From Myxococcus xanthus (GTDB lineage: Bacteria > Myxococcota > Myxococcia > Myxococcales > Myxococcaceae), in assembly GCF_900106535.1 (NCBI RefSeq), contig NZ_FNOH01000003.1, forward strand, positions 248,001-312,000: DNA of 64,000 nt, given 5' to 3'. The first letter of the stretch is position 1. Every line of letters begins with the position of its first letter. Below, in pieces: positions 52,201 to 62,500 of this stretch. A model generated the notes under the pieces. That model made no database searches. It saw only the letters and a program-made list of their open reading frames with translations, and was not told the DNA's origin. A program made the position numbers and the translations under genes.

Positions 52201-54103
52201 AGTGGACGAAGCCATCCCCAATGGCCTTGCTCCTGCTGTCGACGTAGCCAAGCACCGCGCCAGCCTGCAGCTTGAGCAAGGGGTGGCGCAGCGTCACCAT
52301 CCGCCCCTCGCGCAGTGCTTCATGAATACCCGTCAGGTCCTGGTCCGCCGGCCTCCAGAGCGCCCGGACATCGTCCCCCTGTGCATCCCCCAGGCGCAGT
52401 GTCTCGGGCACGCCCAATCCCGTCCCCACGACGGAGTAGCTTCCCCCCTTCTTCTCGACGACGTCCGCTCCCGCCTCCGGCAGGGCTTCCTGCAACCACC
52501 GTGTCTGGCGAAACGCCTCATGCGCCGGTTCAACCACCGTCAGCGCGCCGTGGCGCCGCACGAGCAGCTTCAACCAGTCCACGTTCCGGTATGTGTCCGG
52601 GTCCTTCCAGTCCGGAGGAACGAGGTGCATGTAGAGGCTGTAGAACGTAAAATGCCGCGACGGCTGGCCCTCCGTCTTCGCTACCTCTTCGACATCGTGC
52701 CGGACGAGGACGAAGGAGTTGTGGTTGCCCGTGAATTCCCGAGCCAACTCGTGCGCCTCGGGTCCCTCCTCGACACGCTCCTTTTCTTCGAGGGGAGCAG
52801 GCAGGCCATGGGCCAGCCGGACGGCCACCACGTAACCTGGGGCAAAGCAGCGAACCTCTCGCACGCCGGACCCGGCTGCGGAGTTCGCCGTCCCCTCTCG
52901 CGCCGAGAAATGCGACGCAGGCAGATGGAGTCCCGAATGAAGATTCCGGCGCATTCCCAATGGGAAGAGTCCACCGGGCGGCATCTCCGTCTCCGTGAGG
53001 GCGTAGCAGTTGATGGGCCGGAAACGGGTATCCCCGTGGTCAAACGGATACGCGACCTTGCGCATCACGTTGGTTTCGAGAAAACCAGACGGGACGACGG
53101 TGGGACGGAGCGAGTAGAGAAAGGCTCCGCCCTTGTGTTCGTCGTGGCGGTAGTCCATGAACAAGTCGTCAGGCACCGCACTATAGGTGTTCTCCTCGAA
53201 CAGCTTGCGGGCACGAATCAGGACTACGGACGCCTGCGCATTCTCCCAGTCACCTCTGCGCACCCGAAGAAGATCGTGCTCACCCGTGACCTGCTTCTTT
53301 GCAACCGCATTCAGATCCGTTCCATCCCTCGATCCAGATTCAGGAGGGAAGAAAAGACCGCTTCCTTTCTTGTCACCAATCTTTTTGTTCTGTGTCGCCG
53401 GATCAGCAACCGCCAGCCAGAGATGACATCCGGAAGCATCCACCAGCCAAGCGAATCCGACAATCAGAACAAGATGAATGGGCTCAGCCTTGTTCGCAGA
53501 GAATCCCGAATAAAAGATGACCGGGTTATTGGCAACAAGCGCCTTGAGAATCAGCGACAACTTCCCCTCAATCAAATTCGGATCGTTCGCAATTCTCGCC
53601 GCCATCCTGCGCCGTTCCTTGAGCGAGCATGGCAGAACATGGTCGTACGCAAAACCAAGCACCTTGGAGGCACTATAATCACCCGCCTCGAACTCATACT
53701 TGTCATCCATTCCAAACTGCGGAGGAGACACACTCAAGACAGGGACAGGAACAGGGCTGCGATTCGAGACCGAATACCCACTCAGATTAACATTGAAGGG
53801 TGGGGCTGTGGGCTTCGTATGGAACGCTCGCTGCCCACCAGGATATCGCAGATCCACAAACTGCCCCGGCTTGCCTCCGTCCCAGTGCGTCACGAAGCGA
53901 GAAGCAAAATCGCCCCCCTGAACCACTTGGTAATAGTTATAGGCCATTGCACTGGCTGTCCGCCCGCACCAATCTCCCGGCCCTTTCGGGTAATGCTGCC
54001 CGAGCAATGGCACCTTCAAGATATGATATTCATCCAGCGCAGACAAAAGCTGCCCAGGGACCTCATAGTCCCACAAGGCCGGATATCGATTTTTCCGAGA
54101 CAC
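49274..54103 (-). CDS. Giant C39-like cysteine peptidase plus M23-like protein
   Basis: A 1609-residue protein. An N-terminal papain-like/C39-type domain shows a triad at Cys46 (GDWCGRTASAM), His210 (EPIHLVLIVGF) and Asp234 (VADPAT). About 385-650 resembles M23/LytM metallopeptidases: LHSGLHL (His389, His393 where Asp is usual), FVLVRH (His469), YMHL (His493) and a late VHWEIL, interrupted by insertions. The remaining about 950 residues are unassigned, mainly beta. No signal peptide. GTG 54103 is the start, with GGGGGG nearby; upstream codons lack family features. Sequence for about residues 45-270 is much lower in GC than the rest. It probably cuts peptide bonds in peptidoglycan; activity is unproven. 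Confidence 0.68.
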   Translation of the reverse strand: MSRKNRYPALWDYEVPGQLLSALDEYHILKVPLLGQHYPKGPGDWCGRTASAMAYNYYQVVQGGDFASRFVTHWDGGKPGQFVDLRYPGGQRAFHTKPTAPPFNVNLSGYSVSNRSPVPVPVLSVSPPQFGMDDKYEFEAGDYSASKVLGFAYDHVLPCSLKERRRMAARIANDPNLIEGKLSLILKALVANNPVIFYSGFSANKAEPIHLVLIVGFAWLVDASGCHLWLAVADPATQNKKIGDKKGSGLFFPPESGSRDGTDLNAVAKKQVTGEHDLLRVRRGDWENAQASVVLIRARKLFEENTYSAVPDDLFMDYRHDEHKGGAFLYSLRPTVVPSGFLETNVMRKVAYPFDHGDTRFRPINCYALTETEMPPGGLFPLGMRRNLHSGLHLPASHFSAREGTANSAAGSGVREVRCFAPGYVVAVRLAHGLPAPLEEKERVEEGPEAHELAREFTGNHNSFVLVRHDVEEVAKTEGQPSRHFTFYSLYMHLVPPDWKDPDTYRNVDWLKLLVRRHGALTVVEPAHEAFRQTRWLQEALPEAGADVVEKKGGSYSVVGTGLGVPETLRLGDAQGDDVRALWRPADQDLTGIHEALREGRMVTLRHPLLKLQAGAVLGYVDSRSKAIGDGFVHWEILAPSDPGQLKAFLDFAKDTLGLGDFFKVFEEADQNNFFDPSKGELDALMKLAPKSIHAAGNPEEECLDRFEQTYHHGALKEILRSPRALAFSSDDAPGDAGEPSFPAELVITNYKDALPEGTYWLKLTFEPPLGERYVAYDGKQSRLNVRLPAGARRIFVEPADGPGFLLQVGGGAQDALEQELQHFKRLASVRWRNVVLRHLNEWLPESIVVQVMKHLEIHGQLRMGSQIADIQQPDEAKRLLGRYAEAVGFWAHPEEVPFLGPVGDNGGKKALFAAAPDVDQLPAKGLVDNPHPVTFAWLLMLMVRHGLVRFSELPAWRPSNSKDVLAVGWLPARSDHPAYRVGELLDVGAVVRGSGDDEVELHVLHEGTRCFLASGSCTEGAFFAQVELPGWGACTLDMPGARLVGTATLEVLPPVLLGGRESAEVLGSQVVSSARYAPESHKDGTFSWRIPFRENCPKLLRGWVLLSAWAKATKQEGLHPEAPAFDLARVAIPVQGREDSAFNEASGLRVVDGFIQRGALKKLETYVTRHFTYRAFLKAAASKTEPPLAWALVEAVERVQCAYSERQLLALSALAEDGLSIVLTATNARRLKDAAEKVREDGWFTALEDAAKGAIRVRVPAPAEGRHPGELVIRFDASAAFSELRKGMPGTHEVHVKFGAFFPNGGSARDSRLVTADTLGSRCEPVTLDALRSGAKAGALEVWSTEVSEVLHIPSLEAPKVFVTARGIQLSSRLLGGNRTFWENARPIIKVGHSSLDETAARQSVIQNGCVVRTFGFEDAQVQGRILIPTAEVVNKHVLLGHERIDVQPAKGRACTMQRNARLEARSHYHDAFSLKVAVTTEAVPVSRPFRLELASPSLPGDPPGLPLKLKRGSVVYKPERQGQGLTDVEGVLHADVDLNDVEAALEGAREYVLRVVPIHQNDADLARELKLSLPERIVPRVHDDVRIRPNLWWWSDDLGAVPMKGEG
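53290..53960. other. Low-GC segment within the giant peptidase gene
   Basis: By eye this stretch is near 50% GC, with many A/T-ending codons, against roughly 65-70% in surrounding genes. It coincides with the C39-like domain and the segment after it. Foreign origin or recent domain acquisition is a likely explanation. Confidence 0.6.
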
Positions 54104-54116
54104 AACGCGCCCCCCA

Positions 54117-54132
54117 TGAGTGCGTTCACTCA
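54117..54132 (-). promoter_or_regulatory. Palindrome immediately before the giant gene
   Basis: TGAGTG-CGTT-CACTCA is a perfect dyad 14-29 bp upstream of GTG 54103. With the second palindrome at 54143-54161 it forms a tandem pair in the 118-bp gap, as in operator sites. Confidence 0.45.
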
Positions 54133-54142
54133 ATCCATCTCT

Positions 54143-54161
54143 GTGCACTCCCCCAGTGCAC
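54143..54161 (-). promoter_or_regulatory. Second palindrome before the giant gene
   Basis: GTGCACT (54143-54149) and AGTGCAC (54155-54161) are perfect complements around CCCCC. The centre-to-centre distance to the dyad at 54117-54132 is about 27 bp. Confidence 0.45.
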
Positions 54162-54221
54162 CAGATCAATTCCTTGCTTCAAACATCTCGACGGCAGCTC
54201 AAAGTCGTGACCGACTCTGCG

Positions 54222-55373
54222 TCAGGGACCACCTTCCAGACACTCCCCCCCAGTATCGGGATACTTCGAAAGCGCATATGTGTAGGCGGCCTTTCCCAAG
54301 AACGCGATGTCCGCTCCGGGCTCCGGCAGTTTGAAGCGCTCTTGACGCACGTGCCGCCCGTAAAAGTCTTCGAGCGTCAGGTCGAGGCTGTTCTCACTCT
54401 TCGATGCAGCCGTCACCCAATACCGCTCCAAGCCGCCACCTGGTCCCTCGATGACGACGAGCACCCGCCCATGAATGTCACGCCTCAACAACAGCTTGTA
54501 GGGTCTCTTCAGGCAAGCGTTCCATCGCACCCTGGGAACGCCATCCTCACTCTCCAACGTCAGCAACGCCCATTCAGATGAAATTTCCGCAACGAACTGT
54601 GCCGCAGCCTCGCTCAACACGTATCGCCCGAAGGCTGGCCACAACTCGTTCTTCGAAGGCATTGCGGCCTCTGAGAAGAGAGCCCTATCGAGGGAATGGG
54701 TGATTGCGGAGGTCATCTCCTCCAGAACCTCACCCTGAACATGAGCCTCCTGAGTCCTCTCGAAGTGCTTGTTGTCGAATCGGAACCGACCCCGGTAGAC
54801 CGTCAAGGTCTCCGCCGTGCCAAACGCGATGACAAACAGATTCTTCTTCGTCTCGGCCCGAACCTTGACGCCGTCGACGAAGAGCGCGCTCGTACCCCGG
54901 AGGCACCGAGCCGGATCATTCACCGTGCAGTCAAACTCGAACGGCCTCCGCAGGCTCGGTTTCTTCAGCCGCGCGACGGCCTCCAGGTTGCGCTCGAAGA
55001 ACAACGTCGCCAGCTCTCTCTTGAGGCCGGCGTCCTCCGGAGCCAACGTGGCGGCACGCAGAGCGCTCTCCTCTCGCTGCAGCAACGTCCGCTTCGGGTC
55101 CTTGGCCTCCGCGGCGAGCTTCTCCGCCGACGGCTTCTCGGGGCCCAGAAACGCCCCCACCACGAAGCCTTCCGCCTCTCCGCAGCGCACCCGGGCCCAG
55201 CCCCCCTCAAGGGACTCCAGCGTTCGGCACTCCGTCCCGATGGGCAGCTTCTGGAGGACCTCCGCCGTCTTGCCAGCTTCCTTCCGCAGATTCACCGAGG
55301 AACCCAGCACGTATGCCGGCGGCGGCTCTCCCCCAGCGGCGGCCACCAGCAGACCTAGCAGCATCGTCTTCAT
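54222..55373 (-). CDS. Exported SH3-domain protein at the head of the cell-wall operon
   Basis: The 383-residue product (ATG 55373) starts with a short hydrophobic signal-like segment (TMLLGLLVAAAGG) and then a bacterial SH3 domain at about 18-80 (LGSSVNLRKEAGKTAEVLQKLPIG ... WARVRCGEAEGFV). The remaining 300 residues are unassigned and contain few Cys. It precedes the giant peptidase gene by 118 bp. As the only member of the operon with an export signal it could be a periplasmic immunity or targeting factor; that is speculation from position. Confidence 0.68.
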   Translation of the reverse strand: MKTMLLGLLVAAAGGEPPPAYVLGSSVNLRKEAGKTAEVLQKLPIGTECRTLESLEGGWARVRCGEAEGFVVGAFLGPEKPSAEKLAAEAKDPKRTLLQREESALRAATLAPEDAGLKRELATLFFERNLEAVARLKKPSLRRPFEFDCTVNDPARCLRGTSALFVDGVKVRAETKKNLFVIAFGTAETLTVYRGRFRFDNKHFERTQEAHVQGEVLEEMTSAITHSLDRALFSEAAMPSKNELWPAFGRYVLSEAAAQFVAEISSEWALLTLESEDGVPRVRWNACLKRPYKLLLRRDIHGRVLVVIEGPGGGLERYWVTAASKSENSLDLTLEDFYGRHVRQERFKLPEPGADIAFLGKAAYTYALSKYPDTGGECLEGGP

Positions 55374-55545
55374 GCCCTGTACCCTTCCCCCTCGGTTGAA
55401 GACACTCGCATGCCAGTCCGACGCAGGTTCATGAGGAGTTGTTCTACTCAGTGAGTCGAATAAGACCGCGACGTGGGCTTCCACACCACCCCATCAACAA
55501 GGGAGACTACGCAGCGACGCTCCTTTCTTGGGCATTTCAATCACC

Positions 55546-56409
55546 ATGCCGAAGACCTTTCTGCTGCTGGGACTGGGACTCGCTCTGTGGGCAAGGCCTG
55601 CTGCCTCTTCCGAGCCCACCACTGTCGCTCCCGCTCCCACATGGCCCGCTCCGGGTGCGCCCCTCACCGTTTCCGAGGTGCGCTTCCCCAAGGACTTTGG
55701 AAAGCGACGCATCTACCTGGACGCGGGGCACGGCGCGGAGGGGAACACCGGCAACAAAGGCGTCACCTGCGAGGACGAGGAGACCTTTACCCTCCGAGTG
55801 GCGGAAGACCTGGCGAAGCGACTGGAGGCAACCGGCCACTTCCAGGTGCGCCTGAGTCGCAGGCCGGGGGAGCGCGTCCCCTATCCCACCCGCGTCACAG
55901 GCGCCGAGCGGTGGCGCGCCCATGCCATGCTCAGCCTGCACTCCGACTCGCGTGGCACCGCCACGCTATGGTCTCCAAATCCGGACCAGGAGTGCAACCG
56001 GCAGGACTCCGCCCCTGGCTTCACCGTGCTCTGGTCCGAGTCCGCGGAAGCCACCGCGCTCCTCCACGCCGGCCGCGCGGGCCTGGCGCGCTCGCTGGCG
56101 CACCGGCTGGGCCAGGCGGGTTTCCCGCCCTATGATGGCGTGGACTACGAAGGCCTCTACGCCATCGACTCCGAGCACCCCGGCGTCTTCGTGGCCCGAG
56201 AGCCCACGCACAGGCAGATCTTCGTACTTCGAAAGCCGCGAATCCCCTCCGTCATCATCGAGACCCACCATGCGCTCGACTTCGAGGAGGCCGCACGGTG
56301 GAGCGAGCAGCGGACGCTGGAAGCCTTCGCCGCCGCCGTGGCCCAGGGACTCGTGGATGCGCTCGCGCCCGAAGCGCCCCCCCAGCCACGCACAACCCGC
56401 CCCCGCTGA
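55546..56409 (+). CDS. Secreted N-acetylmuramoyl-L-alanine amidase (Amidase_3)
   Basis: A 287-residue enzyme with a signal peptide (cleavage near residue 21) and an Amidase_3 domain. Zinc ligands fit His62 (LDAGHG), Glu79 and His132 (LSLHSDS), with the catalytic Glu in IIETHHALD. It removes peptide stems from glycan strands in the periplasm. ATG 55546 is chosen over TTG 55528. It is divergent from the SH3 gene across 172 bp, so the two transcripts may share control. A perfect hairpin terminator follows. Confidence 0.88.
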   Translation: MPKTFLLLGLGLALWARPAASSEPTTVAPAPTWPAPGAPLTVSEVRFPKDFGKRRIYLDAGHGAEGNTGNKGVTCEDEETFTLRVAEDLAKRLEATGHFQVRLSRRPGERVPYPTRVTGAERWRAHAMLSLHSDSRGTATLWSPNPDQECNRQDSAPGFTVLWSESAEATALLHAGRAGLARSLAHRLGQAGFPPYDGVDYEGLYAIDSEHPGVFVAREPTHRQIFVLRKPRIPSVIIETHHALDFEEAARWSEQRTLEAFAAAVAQGLVDALAPEAPPQPRTTRPR

Positions 56410-56443
56410 ACCCCAGCCGCACCGTCCCGTGGCATGCCTCAGG

Positions 56444-56470
56444 CCATCCACCGGACCTCGTGGTGGATGG
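56444..56470 (+). terminator. Hairpin between amidase and NRPS genes
   Basis: CCATCCACC (56444-56452) and GGTGGATGG (56462-56470) form a perfect 9-bp stem with a 9-nt loop between two convergent genes. No T-run; it could act in either direction. Confidence 0.5.
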
Positions 56471-56527
56471 CTCGCCATTCATGGGTGAGCGGGCATCGTG
56501 GCTCCGCCATTCAGGTGGAGTCCTCGA

Positions 56528-59500
56528 TCACCCCTCGCGTTGCTGCCCCGCCGCCTCGTGCCGCCCAGTGGCGGCACCGACGTGTTCGACAAGGCGGCGC
56601 GCCAGCGTCTCCACCTGCGGCTCCCTGAGCACACTGTAGTGGTCCCCCGGAACGTCCTCCACGGTGAGACCCGATAGCCCCCAGCGGGCCCACCCGTGGG
56701 ACGGCTCCACCGCCCGGGAGCGTTGCGCATCCTTCGCACGCAGCAACAGCACGGGGCACCGAACGGGGCCGGGACGGTAGGCCGCCAACGCCCGCAGGTT
56801 CGCGCGAGTCACATCACGCCAGGCACGGAGCGTTGACGCCTCGACCTCGGGAGGCAGCCACCCGGCCTGTCGCGCATGCTCGACGAGGGCGGTGAATTGC
56901 TCCTCTTCGGTCAGGCCCGAGAGCATCTCCGGACGTAGGGTGGACTCGACACCTGCCGTCCGTGCCAGGTCCATGGCCATTCCCGCGAGCAGCAACGCCG
57001 CATCGGGTTCCCGCGTAGGCGCGTTCTCGTCGGGAGCGAAGCTATCCAGCAACACCAGGAGCGCCACGGACTGCCCCAGACGCTCCAGCTCGCGCGCCAT
57101 CTCGAAAGCCACCACGCCCCCCAGGGACCAGCCGCCCAACACATAGGGGCCCTCGGGCTGACGCTCGCGCATTGCTTCAACGTAGCGGCGGGCGAGCGCC
57201 TCCACCTGCTCCAGAGGAGGCTCGCGTCCATCGAGCCCCGCGGCCTGAAAGCCGTAGAGAGGCCGCTCGCGTCCCATGCGCCGAGCCAGCGCACGATACG
57301 GCCCCACCGCGCCTCCGACGGCGTGCACGAAGAACACAGGCGTGCCGGTACCTTCGGGCTGCAATGCCACACAGTCACGCGCGGCCCCCGTCGTGTCCGA
57401 GCCTTGCAACCAGACCGCGAGCCGCAACACCGTGGGCGCCTCGAAGAGCGCGCGCAGCGGCATGTCCACGCCCAGTTCCGTACGGACACGCGCCACGACC
57501 TGCGTTGCCAACAACGAGTGGCCTCCCAGTTCGAAGAAGTCGTCATGAAGACCGACACGGGGCACACCCAGCACTTCCGAGAAGATGCCCGCCAGCGCGT
57601 GCTCGGCCTCCGTGCGCGGCGCGACGAAGGACTCGATGGCAACGCGCGACTGCAGGTCGGTAGCAGCCAATGCCTTGCGGTCGACCTTGCCATTGGGCGT
57701 CAGCGGCAGTGCCTCCAGTACCACCACCACCGACGGCACCATGTACTCCGGCAGCTTCTGCCTCACGTACTCCTTCAGCGCCCCTCCCTCTCCTCCCGGC
57801 GCCACCACGTACGCCTCCACCCGCTTCTCCTGCCCCTCTCCCCTCACCACCGCTGCCGCTTCCTTCACCTGCGCGTGCTGCTTCAGCGCCTCCTCCACCT
57901 CCCCCAACTCAATCCGGTACCCCCTCACCTTCACCTGCTCGTCCCGACGCCCCAGAAACTCCAGCAGCCCACCCTCCTGCCACCTCACCTCGTCCCCCGT
58001 CCGGTACACCCGCTCCCCCTCCCCAAACGGTGACGGCACGAAACGCTCCGCCGTCCACTCCGGCCTCCCCACGTACCCCTCCGCCAGCCCCTCTCCTCCC
58101 ACGTACAACTCTCCCCTCACCCCCACCGGCACCGGACGCATTCCTTCGTCCAGCACGTACACCCGCGTATTTCCCACCGGCTTCCCAATGGGCACCGTCA
58201 ACCCCACCTCCTCCTCTGCGACGCGGTGCACTGTCGTGAAAGTCGTCCCCTCTGTCGGCCCGTACCCGTTGAGGAGGATGCCCCCACTCCTCACTCTCTC
58301 CCTCACCCGCCCCACCGACAGCACGTCTCCTCCCGCCAGCACCTGCCTCACTCCACTCAGCGCTTCCGGCTGGTACGCCTGCATCTGCTCGAAGAGGGCT
58401 GCCGTCAGCCACAGCGACGTCACCCCTGCCTCCTTCAGCCTCCGCCCCAGCGCCTCCAACTCCAGCGGCCCTTCCGGGTACACCACCAGCTTCCCCCCGT
58501 GCAGCAGCGCGCCCCATACCTCCAACGTCGACGCGTCGAAGCCCGTCGGCGCCAATTGCAGCCACACCTCCTCCGGCCCGAAGTCCGCCACGCCGCCGCC
58601 CAACACCAGCCGCGTTACCGCACGCTGCGGCACCGCCACCCCCTTCGGATTCCCCGTGCTTCCCGACGTAAACATCACGTACGCCAGGTGGCCTCCTCCT
58701 ACTCGGGCTCCCGGGTTTGTCTCTGGCTGCCTGGCAATCTGCGTGTCCCACTCCGTATCCACGCACACCACCAACTCGCTACCCGACGCCACTTCGTCCG
58801 CCAGCTTCTCCTGCGCCACCAGCAGCGCCACCCCCGCCTCCCGCTTCATCCACCCCAGCCGCTCCAGCGGGTAGCTCGCGTCCAGCGGCACGTACACGCC
58901 CCCCGCCTTCAGAATCCCCAGCGCGCTCACCACCCACTCCAACGAGCGCTCCGCGCACAATCCCACTCGCACCTCGGGGCCCACTCCCATTCCCCTCAGG
59001 TGGTGCGCCAACTGGTTTGCTCGGCGATTCAACGCCTCGTAACTCACCTGCTGCCCTGCCCACTCCACTGCCACCGCGCCCGGGGTCCTCTCCACCTGCG
59101 CTTCAAACAGCTCCGCCAGCGACGCCTCCCTCGGGTACTCCGCTCGCCTCCCGCTCCACTCCTCCACCAGGACGCGCCGCTCCTCCACCGACATCAACGA
59201 CAGCTCGCCCAGGCGCGTCTCCGGATTCGCGACCGCGGCCTCCAGCAGCACCGACATCTGCCTCAGCAGCCGCTCCGCCGTCTTCGCCTCGAACAGGTCG
59301 CTGTTGTAATTGACTGACGCGGCGGCACCTTCCGGCAGCTCGACGACGAACATCGACAGGTCGAACTTCGACGTCTGAATCCGCGCGTCCATCACCGTCA
59401 GCGACAATCCCTGTCGCAGCTTCACTTCGGGCACAGGCGTGTTCTGAAGTGTCAGGGAGACTTGAAACAACGGGCTGCGACTCAGGTCCCGCTCCGGCTG

Positions 59501-62500
59501 CAATGCCTCCACCAGCTTCTCGAACGGGACGTCCTGGTGCGCGTAGGCGCCCAGGGTCACCTCACGCACCTGCGCCAACATGTCCCGGAAGGAAAGCTCG
59601 GGACGTACGCGAGCCCTCAGCACCAGGGTATTGGCGAAGTTGCCGATGAGCCCCTCCGTCTCGGCCTGCGTGCGACCCGCGATGGGGAAGCCCACGCTGA
59701 TGTCGTCCTGCCCCGAGAGCCGCCACAACACCGTCTGATACGCCGCCAGCAGCACCATGAACGGCGTGGCCCCTTCTCGCCGCGCGGTCGCCTCCACTTG
59801 CCGCCACAGCGCCTTCGGCCACATCTGCCGCTGGATTCCACCTCGAAAGGTCTGCGCCGCGGGGCGAGGCCTGTCCGTGGGGAGGTCCAGGAATCGCGGC
59901 GCGCCCGCCAGCACCTCGCGCCAGTAGCGAACCTGCGATTCCAACACCTCGTCCTTCAACCACTCGCGCTGCCAGAGCGCGTAGTCCGCGTACTGCACGG
60001 GCAGCTCCGGCAATGGTGACGGCAGCCCTTGCGAGAACGCGTCGTAGAGCGCCGCCAACTCCCGAAGCAGCACGCTCGCGGACCAACCGTCCGAGACAAT
60101 GTGATGCAACAGCAGCACGAGGACGTGCGCCTGCTCGGACTGCTTCAACAGCAGGGGGCGCAGCAGCGGCCCACGCGCGAGCTCGAATGCGCGGTCGACT
60201 TCCGCGCGCACCCGGTGCCGCACCTCGGACTCATCCTGGGCGCCCAGCTCCACCACGGAGAGGTGGACCGGCGATGGCGAAGCGATGCGCTGGACAGGTG
60301 CTCCGCCTTCATCCGGGAAGGCCGTACGCAGGACTTCATGACGGCGCACCAGCTCCGAGAAGGCTCGCTCCAAGGCAGAAACATCCAGGGGGCCCTCCAC
60401 CCGCAGCACATACGGTGCGTTGTACTCGGTACCGCCCGGCTTCAGCCGATCCAGGAACCACAGTCGCTGCTGCGCGAATGACAGCGGCACCCGGTCCCCC
60501 CGAGGCATCGGACGCAGCGCGAGCAGCGTCTGACTTCGAGTCGCCTGCTCCACCTGCTGGGCAAAGGACCGCAAGGTGGGCGCCTCGAAGAGGGCGCGTA
60601 GCGGGACCTCTACGCCCAGGACCGCACGCACACGCGCCACCACCTGCGTGGCCAGTAGCGAATGACCACCCGACGCGAAGAAGTCGTCCTCCCGGCCCAC
60701 CCGCTCCACCCGCAAGACGTGGGCCCAGACAGCGGCCAACGACTCTTCCATGGGGGAAGCCGGCGCCTCATAGGCGGGAGCCGGGCCACGCGCCGACACG
60801 TTCGGCACGGGCAGCGCGCGCCAGTCCACCTTGCCATTGGGCGTCAGCGGCAGGGCGTCCAGCACCACCAGCGCCGACGGCACCATGTGCCCAGGAAGCC
60901 GCTGCTGGAGGAAGCCCCTGAGGGCCGCGATGTCCGGAGCCGCCCTGGCCGTACGAACGGCGTAGCCCACCAGCCGATTGTCTCCAGGCACCTCTTCTCG
61001 CGCGACCACCACCGCGTCCTGGACGTCGGGATGCGCTCTGAGCACCGCCGCCACTTCTCCGGGCTCCACCCGGAACCCTCTCACCTTCACCTGGAAGTCC
61101 GTCCGCCCGATGAACTCCAGTCGCCCATCCCCCAACCACCGCACCTTGTCCCCCGTGCGGTACATCCTCGCTCCAGCCTCCATGCTGAACGGGTCCGGCA
61201 CGTACCGCTCCGCCGTCAACTCCGGGCGCCATACGTACCCTCGCGTGACCTGCGCCCCTCCCACGAACAACTCTCCCCCCACGCCCACCGGCACAGGACG
61301 CAGGCTCCGGTCCAGCACGTAAACCCGTGTGTTGCCCATCGGCCGTCCCAGCGGCACCGTCGCGGGTGACTCCGCTCGACGTGGCAGCTCCACTCGCCCC
61401 GCCAGCACACCCACCGTCGTCTCCGTCGGGCCGTAGTGGTTGTGCACCTCGCACCCGGGCGCCAGCGCCGCCACCTGCTCCAGCAGGCTCCACGAGGCCG
61501 CCTCTCCTCCCACCACCAGCCGCTTCGTCGGCAACACCTGCCCGGGCGCGGCGCCACTCATCAGCGCCGCGAGGTGCGAGGGCACCACCTTCAAACACTC
61601 CACCCCATGCCGCTGGAAGTACTCCTCCACTCCCGCCGCGCTGCTTGCCCTCTCCTGCGTCAGCACATGCAGCAGTCCCCCCGTCCACAGCGCCGCGTAC
61701 AGCACCGTGTTTCCCAGGTCCGCCGCCACCGTCGACACCAGCGCGAAGCTCGTGCACTCCGCCAACCCCAGCCGCGCATTCGCCGCTTCCACGTAGTGGG
61801 CAAGCTGTCCGTGTGTGACCGCCACGCCCTTGGGCCGCCCCGTGCTTCCGGATGTGAACAGCACGTACGCCAGTTGCTCGGGTTGCACCTCTACCCGCGG
61901 TGCTTCCGTCGGCTGCGCCTCGAGCCGCGCCGCGTCTCCATCCATCTCCACCCGGCGCGCGGACAGTCCCTCGAAAGTCGCCGCATGCCGCGCCTGCGTC
62001 ACCACCACCGGCGCGGCCACTTCTTCCACCAGCGCGCGCAGGCGGGATTCTGGTTGCGAGGGGTCCAGCGGCACGTACGCGCCTCCCGCCTTCAGAATCC
62101 CCAGCATCGCCACCACCCACTCCACGCCCCGCTCCAGGCACAGCGCCACTGGCACTTCCGCGCCCACCCCCATTCCCCTCAACTGGTGCGCCACCTGGTT
62201 GGCCTGCGCCTCCAACTGGCGGTACGTCAGCTCCCGCTCCTCGCACCGCACCGCGGGCGCCTCTGGCGTCCGCTCTGCGTGGTGCTCGACACACCGGTGG
62301 ACAGCCTCCCACCGGAGAGCCTGGGCCGAGCCGTTCCATTCCACCAGCACCTGATGACGCTCCGCATCGGTCAGCAGCGGTATCTGGGAGAGGCGCGATT
62401 CGGGCCGCGTGGTGACGGCCTTCAGCACCTGCTCCAGGTAGAACACCATCCGCTCCGCCGTGGCCGCCGTGAAGAGGTCGGTGCTGAACTGGAGCAAGCC

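Noticed and set aside
51965..54334. 789-codon plus-strand frame over the giant peptidase gene
   Set aside because: No motif or signal; the minus-strand frame has recognisable peptidase motifs and is longer.
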